A program made the position numbers and the translations under genes. DNA of 64,000 bases. It comes from Leptobrachium leishanense (taxonomy: Eukaryota; Chordata; Amphibia; Anura; Megophryidae). The number at the start of each line of letters is the position of its first letter. The stretch's first letter is position 1. Shown here one piece after another: positions 58,284 to 64,000 of this stretch. The notes beneath the pieces were generated by a model. The model ran no database searches, was not told the DNA's origin, and saw only the letters and a list, made by a program, of their open reading frames with translations. The stretch is from assembly GCA_009667805.1 (NCBI GenBank), contig CM019063.1, forward strand, positions 189,468,661 to 189,532,660, in the 5' to 3' direction.

Positions 58284-59220
58284 TGGTGTTCCCGCTTTGG
58301 AAATGCCAACCTCCTCGGTTTAAATCAGCAGTTTTTCCCTCTGCCTCCTTGCCACACTCACCACCCACTTTCCCTGGAACAGTCTTACCGATTGCCGAGG
58401 GAGGCCTTGGTTTTGGGCGGAAAGTCACCGGGGAGGCGTTCAAGTCCTCAGCTGCAAAGTACCTCTCAACAATCTCCATAAGCTGATCCACTGACTTGGG
58501 GTCCCCTTGGGTTACCCACTTTTGCAAGACGATCGGTAAGGATCTTAGGAAGCGATCCATGACTACCCGCTCAATGATCTGTGGCCCCGAGAGGGACTCC
58601 GGTTGCAGCCATTTTCGGACCAGGTGGATGAGGTCAAACATCTGTGACCGCGGTGACTTCCCAGCTTGGTAGGACCAGTTGTTAACACGCTGTGCTCGCA
58701 CTGCCAAAGTAACACCTCGCCGTGCTAGTATCTCCAGCTTGACCTTGTCATAATCCATGGCATCCACAGACTCCAAATCATAATATGCTTTCTGTGATTC
58801 ACCGGTTAGCAAGGGCGCCACCAATCCTGCCCACCGTGTCTTAGGCCATGCTTCCCTCTCAGCGGTTCTTTCAAAAGTTAACAGGAAGGCCTCTGGATCA
58901 TCCTCTGCTGTCATCTTGGAAAGGAAGCGACTGACATGGATGGGTGAGGAGTTGTCAGAAGAATCTGCAGCTTGCAGGGGAGACCTCTGTGCCAGAGTCT
59001 GCATCACCTCTGTCAGAGTCTTACGTTGGTCTTCAGCAGCAACTGCAAGCTTTTCAAATAACATTTGTGTCTGTTCCTGTACAGCACTGATCTGCTGCTG
59101 CGTCTGCATGTGCAGCACCTGAGTTTGCTTCTGCAGAGCATTTAACATGTCCTGCTGTGTAGCATTAGCCTGTTGCTGTGCTGCATTAGCCAACACCAAC
59201 TGTTTTAGAACGTCCTGCAT
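58264..59220 (-). CDS. gag: Gag with SCAN-like capsid region (318 codons)
   Basis: Structural protein that assembles the virus-like particle in the cytoplasm. Residues 1-70 are Gln-rich and strongly heptad-like (coiled coil). Residues about 98-175 resemble a retrotransposon capsid N-terminal domain (DDPEAFLLTFERTAE, WPKTRWAGLVAPLLTGE). Residues about 178-256 contain FDLIHLVRKWLQPES, QIIERVVMDRFLRSLP and LQKWV, a pattern matching the vertebrate SCAN domain. SCAN is known to derive from Gmr1-like Gag. A basic tail follows; the zinc knuckle lies downstream in another frame. ATG at 59218-59220 is preceded by an A-rich stretch on this strand. The frame is intact up to the tail. Confidence 0.88.
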   Translation of the reverse strand: MQDVLKQLVLANAAQQQANATQQDMLNALQKQTQVLHMQTQQQISAVQEQTQMLFEKLAVAAEDQRKTLTEVMQTLAQRSPLQAADSSDNSSPIHVSRFLSKMTAEDDPEAFLLTFERTAEREAWPKTRWAGLVAPLLTGESQKAYYDLESVDAMDYDKVKLEILARRGVTLAVRAQRVNNWSYQAGKSPRSQMFDLIHLVRKWLQPESLSGPQIIERVVMDRFLRSLPIVLQKWVTQGDPKSVDQLMEIVERYFAAEDLNASPVTFRPKPRPPSAIGKTVPGKVGGECGKEAEGKTADLNRGGWHFQSGNTSARQQT

Positions 59221-59236
59221 TTTTTTTTTTTTTTTT

Positions 59237-59440
59237 CACTTCAGTAACTGGCCTTTTAAATAGCAGGTTCTTGCTATCACTTGCCCAAAGTTCACTTTTA
59301 TTTCTTTTTCACTTCAGTAACTGGCCTTTTAAATAGCAGGTTCTTGCTATCACTTGCCCAAAGTTCTTTTTTTTTTCTTTTTCACTTCAGTAACTGGCCT
59401 TTTAAATAGCAGGATCTTGCTATCACTTGCCCAAAGTTCT
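59237..59440 (-). repeat. 73 bp tandem repeat in the retrotransposon leader, three units
   Basis: Units start at 59237, 59310 and 59383, exactly 73 bp apart. A core of about 57 bp (CACTTCAGTAACTGGCC ... CTTGCCCAAAGTTC) is nearly invariant, with one change in the third unit. The 16 bp T-rich spacer varies; the third unit lacks it and abuts the LTR. On the coding strand the array lies between the 5' LTR and gag. Confidence 0.95.
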
Positions 59441-59448
59441 CCACAATA

Positions 59449-59926
59449 TGTGAGCTGGGAAACAGGTAGCGGGTGCAATTGCTCTCTGGGGTGAGCACTC
59501 TTGCAAGGTTCAGAGACCAGACCAGTGACTTTTCTTCAAACGGTGGTACATTTATTGCAGCAACCCACAGGTTATACACCACACTGTATATTGCTCAAAA
59601 TAAACAGTTCAAAAGCAAAGAAAATTCCTAGCCGTGTCCCGGCACTAACTAAACATACAATAGTCCTGACTAACAACCTTTGCAAACCTAGTGTTTGTCA
59701 GGCTTCAGCAAACTAGCATGACCAACCTTGTGCTCCAGCAGATAGAGACCGTCTGCTCCCCAGGTTCCAGAGCGATGTCTGTTTGCTTCACCTGCACTAA
59801 ATTGCCACTGAGGCAAAGTGCAAAACCAGGTGCTTAGAGGTTCCGGAAGGTGTAAGAGAGAAATGTGGGTGACACATAAACCCCGGACAAGACCTTTCCT
59901 TACTCTCTACATGATGCCCTGTTACA
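59449..59926 (-). repeat. 5' LTR
   Basis: 478 bp, paired with 54361-54838; the seven differences I count are mostly transitions. It should hold the promoter and polyadenylation site for minus-strand transcription. A TGG occurs five bases inside the internal region on the coding strand (TGGAGAACTTTGG), a weak primer-binding-site candidate that I cannot match to a tRNA. Confidence 0.95.
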
Positions 59927-60073
59927 ACAGGTATATAGTCAATAGTCTACAAACCATTGGAACATAGGATTAAATTTGCTCCGCATTATTGTGAAATTAG
60001 GCAGACAGAAGAAAGATAAAACATTATAAAAAATGTTTTACGTGCTACGTATTCTTGTTTTTTTGTCACACTA

Positions 60074-60927
60074 TCAGGGTAATTCAAAGAGATCCGAATT
60101 GCTTGAAAATCAGCGTTCGGTTACCTTTCTTGGCCATTCGGCTATCCAGAGAGCAGGCAATTCGCCACATCCTGGCGAATTGCCTGCACATACGGTGCCT
60201 GTTTGAGGGCAGTGAAATCCCCATGAAAAAGCACTGCTTTGGCTATTCAGAGAACACAAACCAGCAGTGAAAGGTTCCCGAATTGCCCTGCCATTCGGTG
60301 GTTTCATGCGGCAGATTTATTCAGGAGAATCCCATAGGCTTCAATGTTAAAAATATTCCGGTTTTAATTCAATATCTAATAAACCGTTCATTATAAAATT
60401 CTGCAGTAAAGAGTCTCTTTATTTATAGATTTTTTAGGATATTTTAAGCATTTTTCTGTTTTTTTTTTAAAGTTTACTTATTTTTTCTGTAACAGCCCTT
60501 TTTATTATCATTCCCTGGACCTCATATGCAAATTTCAGCCATTTTCGCTCAGTAGTTTCTTTGCAAACAGCGTTTCACTTTTCAAACATTCAAGCAAACT
60601 GTTTTGCTAATTTATTCACTTCACTCGTCTGCGGTGTCGGCTTTTTCCGGCGGCTTCGCTGCGTGTGATCGGCTCCTGCTCGGGTTTTCCTGTGGTTTTC
60701 GGTGGGTTAATCCAGATGTTTTTGCGGATTTTCGGCATGCATTCGCTGGGTTTTGCGGTGAGTTTTCCTCGGGTTTGCGGCAGCCTTTCCCTGCAATTCG
60801 GGGACCCTGTGGTGCTTGCTGAATACACCGCAGGGTCGCTGAAATGGGATCGGCAAAACGAACCGAATTGAAGAGAACTAAAAGTCACCGAACGCGGTGA
60901 CTTTTCGATTCTCTTTGAATAACCCTG
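60074..60927. mobile_element. T-family MITE (T9), complete, inverted
   Basis: Begins TCAGGGTAATTCAAAGAG and ends CTCTTTGAATAACCCTG, with TA on both sides (60072-60073, 60928-60929). The order of blocks is the reverse of T1 and T5. Minus-strand frames here (for example 60616-60888) correspond to the spurious frames of the other copies. Confidence 0.85.
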
Positions 60928-61116
60928 TAAGTAATTTTATGTATAACTCTGAATAAATAGAAATTATGTATATATCTTGGAAATAGATTTGTTATTAATA
61001 GTGTTCTTTTTATTGTGATAACAGATGGTAAATGGACATCCTATTGTGTGACTATTAGTTCCAAATTCCATTTTGTCTTTAGACTGTGTGGCTTTTATAT
61101 TACAGAGAATTAAATA

Positions 61117-62363
61117 TTAACCAGTTCAATGCTAAGGACGCGCTCAGCGCGTCCTCAGCATTACCGCTGGTATGCGGAGGACGCGCTGAGCGCGTCCTCG
61201 CATTGGGGTCAGCGTTCGGCCGGGTTCCGGCCGATCGCTGGCCCCTCCGGTGCGGGCTGACATCCTGGATGTCAGCCCGGCATCCGGAGCAGCGGCCGCC
61301 ATTATTAGGTGTCATCGCGCCCCCGCGATGACACCTAATTCAGGCGCCCCCCCCGCATGTGCGGAGGAGGCGCCTGAAAGGGAGGGGGGGAGGTCCTTCG
61401 GACCTCTCTCCCTCCCGATCGGCGGCACACAGGGGCTTAACCCAGGCATCATTTGGAAGGGCACAGCCTGCCCTTCCAAATGATGCCTGACATTAACCCC
61501 TGGGGAGCTGGATCGCAAATCGGCGCTGAAAAGCGCCGATTCGCGATCCTTCCCGGGAGCTGGCCGACATCTTGGATGTCGGCCAAGCTTCCGGGAACTC
61601 CCCCAGAGGACTGGCGTCATCGTGCGTAGCACGATGACGCCAGTCCTACAGTTAACCCCTAACTGCCACGAACTGTGGAGATAGGGAGTTCCAATGAACT
61701 CCCTATCTCCCGATCCGTGGCAGTTAGGGGTTAAATTTTGATATGGTTGGATCGGCCAGAGCATGGTCGTTCCAACGATACCAAACATGAAAGTAAAAAA
61801 ATTTGTAAAAAAAAAAAAAAAAAAAAAAATAAAATAAAAAAAAATTAAAAAAAAAAATTAAAAAAAAAAAATAAACACTTTTTTTTTATTTTTTTTGGTT
61901 TGTTAATGCAGCAATATTGTTCCCATTTCAATTATAATGTGAACAATGATGCTGCATTAACGATTTTTGTATGCGGTGCGTTTGTTAAAAATGGTGTCAT
62001 TTTCCCCAAAAAAAAATGTAACGAGACCCCATCTCTAATTTTTTTAACAAGCGCACCCCATACAAAATATAACCGCAATTGCTCGCATGTTAAAATGTGG
62101 AAAAAAACACTTTACACATTGTAAATTATTGAAAATACATATTTTATTGCATTTTTTGTTATAATATACAAACATGACATAACGTATACATATAATAATG
62201 ACATATTATGAATCTACCGAGTCTGACGGAAAGAACGATATATAAAATGTCGGTGTCATATACTAAAATAAGCCTTTAAAACACGTTTAAACATGATGCG
62301 CAAAACAGGTAAAAAATGACCTCAGCACAGGGGCGGGAAAAGCCTCAGCAGCGAAAGGGTTAA
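61117..62363. mobile_element. P-family TTAA-flanked element (P5) with hairpin chain
   Basis: TTAA at 61117-61120 and 62360-62363. It is closely similar to P4 and retains two more hairpins that P4 lost in a deletion (61510-61549, about 61558-61602). The right half matches P4 almost base for base, including GAGCACAGG-type ends and an AT-rich centre with a long A tract at 61808-61872. No transposase frame. Confidence 0.85.
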
Positions 62364-63024
62364 AAAAAGAAGCTAAACTCTTTGAAAACATTTATTTTTT
62401 ATTTTCTTTACACATCATCAGTTTATCTTACAGTACCAGTTAATGAATGAAGCCATCTGAACAGAAATTTAGTAAAAACATAGTCCAGAAAGAAGGCAGT
62501 TTAATATTATAAAACATATATGCTTTTAAACAATAATTGCTTTACTTTCCTTTATTCCAACAGTTCTGGAAGTCCTGTAAATCTTTATGATATAGACACA
62601 CTATTCAGCTGGAGACAGGTTAAGTTTGCAAGTGAAAAGATAAGATAGGAAAACAAAATCTGAGTTTACTTCTAGAGATTACACACCTCTTTAAAAGTTT
62701 GCTTTTCTAACTAAACAGATTATTAGACAATAGGATACATAAACACATGAGCTAATAATGGTATCTCGCAGATACAAAAATTCTAAGGATTTTCCTTGAT
62801 ATTTCTGAAATTGTGAAAAACAAAAGTCAGTGTACTTATTACAATATCTATCTTCTGAAAGGATGTGAAGTTATTATGAAACCTGTTCTGGACCACAGGA
62901 TAGTCAATCCTATTAATTAATGATATATGTGAGTTAATATACTGAAGCAAACGCAAGTTATTCCAGAGTTCACAATAAATATATTCTGATGATATATTCC
63001 ATATGGCTCGATCATCCTTTTGAG
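62364..63024. other. Interval without recognised features
   Basis: AT-rich, no domain-bearing frame or repeat terminus. Confidence 0.4.
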
Positions 63025-63352
63025 AGCACCACAATTATGGAATAACCTCCCAGATGCCATCAAACCTGCCCTATAGTCTAAAGTCACTTAAGAAATCTCT
63101 ATTAATATACCTTGATACAGAATGCACCTGTAAACATGTAACATAAGGGCTATTTCCTAACTATTTATTATTTTCTGTTAATCTGTATATTTGTGTGGGT
63201 TTTTTTAATATCTTGCATCTTATTACTTTGTGTTTCTGTAATGACTGTAACAATTCAATGTTCTTGAACCCAGGACATACTTGAAAACAAAAGAAATCTC
63301 AATGTATCCTTCCTGGTAAAATACTTAATTAATAAATAAATAAATATATCAC
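63025..63352 (+). mobile_element. LINE 3' end with AATA tail
   Basis: Starts with a WNNLP-like coding remnant (TATGGAATAACCTCCCAGA), followed by a 3' UTR with CCAGGACATACTTGAAAACA and TCAATGTATCCTTCCTGG, and ends in AATAAATAAATAAATA. The UTR matches the fragment at 20927-21015. The clade is uncertain (L2/CR1-like). Confidence 0.65.
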
Positions 63353-64000
63353 TTTTTATAATTATTTTTGTATTACTTTGCAGTACTTAATTATTTTGAC
63401 ATCAAGCTTCAATACCCCACATTATTAGAATATTTCATTCAAATACTCAGCACATATTAAAAATGATGTAACAGAACTACTAAAAACCTGCTAAAAATAC
63501 ATGTTTGTATTTCTTTTTAAAGTTACCGTAGCATTTTTTTCTCTCCAGGGGATTACATTTAAAATTGTCAGTTTTTCAGTAGACACCAGATCCGTTGTTC
63601 TTAATTTCTTTATTGAATTTGATATTTTTTTTAGCTCAAATTCCTATGCGATAATCCATCAGTTTGACTATTTTTAAAGATCAGATTTGTAGTAAAAAGT
63701 TGAGAATTCTGGAGCACACAGTTCAAGCAAAGCACCCATAAGCTGGAATTCTAAAATCCAGAAAACTTCAACAACCAGAATTTCCTGATCAGCCCTTATT
63801 TTACTAATTCTTGACTTGGGGTGCTCTGGACGGATGCTGCCATTCGGGAACAAGACTCGTAAGTGCTGCAGGAAACTGTTGCAGATGCTGGAAGCCGCAT
63901 GGGCAGTCACACTGACTCTGGGCAACATATGAGCGAATAAAGGCTGACGGGCACTCCCAGCATGTGTGCACACTGGGAGCGGCAGCACGAAGGAGATTAT
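63353..64000. other. Interval without recognised features
   Basis: A 104-codon minus frame at 63674-63988 has no recognisable domain. Nothing else identified. Confidence 0.35.

Larger units (their letters stand above)
54361..59926 (-). mobile_element. Gmr1-like Ty3/gypsy LTR retrotransposon, 5566 bp
   Basis: Two 478 bp LTRs flank an internal region coding on the minus strand for Gag, a CCHC knuckle, protease, integrase, then RT and RNase H. The ends are TG...CA and ACAG is duplicated on both sides (54357-54360, 59927-59930). The LTRs differ at about seven positions by eye, so the insertion is fairly recent. Integrase lying upstream of RT marks the Gmr1 group. The ORFs are broken at three places, so this copy is probably not autonomous. 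Confidence 0.95.

Noticed and set aside
59431..59448. Primer binding site for the LTR element
   Set aside because: A TGG is present close to the LTR on the coding strand, but I could not match the following bases to a tRNA 3' end, so it is mentioned only as a weak candidate.
63674..63988. 104-codon minus frame at the window end
   Set aside because: No recognised domain; coding status cannot be supported from sequence alone.

Overview
This 64 kb window is eukaryotic nuclear DNA. It is most likely from a vertebrate with a large, transposon-rich genome, and a frog or other amphibian fits best. The reasons are the mix of L2, CR1 and L1 LINE remnants, a Gmr1-type Ty3/gypsy element, Tc1 elements, many hAT-like and TTAA-flanked non-autonomous elements, and very high TE density. 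I recognise no host gene exon, no tRNA, rRNA or snRNA gene, no CRISPR array and no bacterial feature. Organism assignment is inference.

The coding content is concentrated on the minus strand at 51-60 kb. An L2-clade LINE lies at about 51.03-54.2 kb. It keeps an open reverse-transcriptase frame, a frameshifted APE-type endonuclease and a 2A-like motif upstream. Next to it is a complete 5.57 kb LTR retrotransposon (54361-59926) with two 478 bp LTRs and an ACAG target duplication. Its gene order is gag, nucleocapsid knuckle, protease, integrase, reverse transcriptase, RNase H. Integrase before RT is the Ty1/copia-like order known from the Gmr1 group of Ty3/gypsy elements, and the Gag carries a SCAN-like capsid region. 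The element has two frame changes and one in-frame stop, so this copy looks inactive although its LTRs differ at only about seven positions by eye.

The rest is a layered record of insertions. Families named here for convenience: T (TA-flanked, termini CAGGGTTATTCA, 0.7-0.9 kb, nine copies or parts); P (TTAA-flanked, termini CCCCTTMA, 0.7-1.8 kb, six copies, filled with hairpins); M (termini GGCTAGGGTCAGACG, about 425 bp, four copies); N (termini GGGCTCTATTAAATTC); O (181 bp, termini CAGGGCTATTCA); and several hAT-like elements with 8 bp target duplications. Nesting is resolvable from target duplications. Examples are L2 < AAGGGACAC element < T < hAT at 1.7-7.5 kb, O < hAT plus O < T at 48.95-50.74 kb, Tc1 < Tc1 at 41.5-42.9 kb, and T < P at 35.2-37.3 kb. 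Three probable solo LTRs lie at 17.1, 18.0 and 30.6-32.2 kb.

The most unusual non-coding signal is in the P family. Copies at 35.4 and 61.1 kb carry a chain of near-perfect hairpins whose two arms have changed together between copies. The interval 42.87-48.23 kb is the longest stretch without a recognisable transposon.
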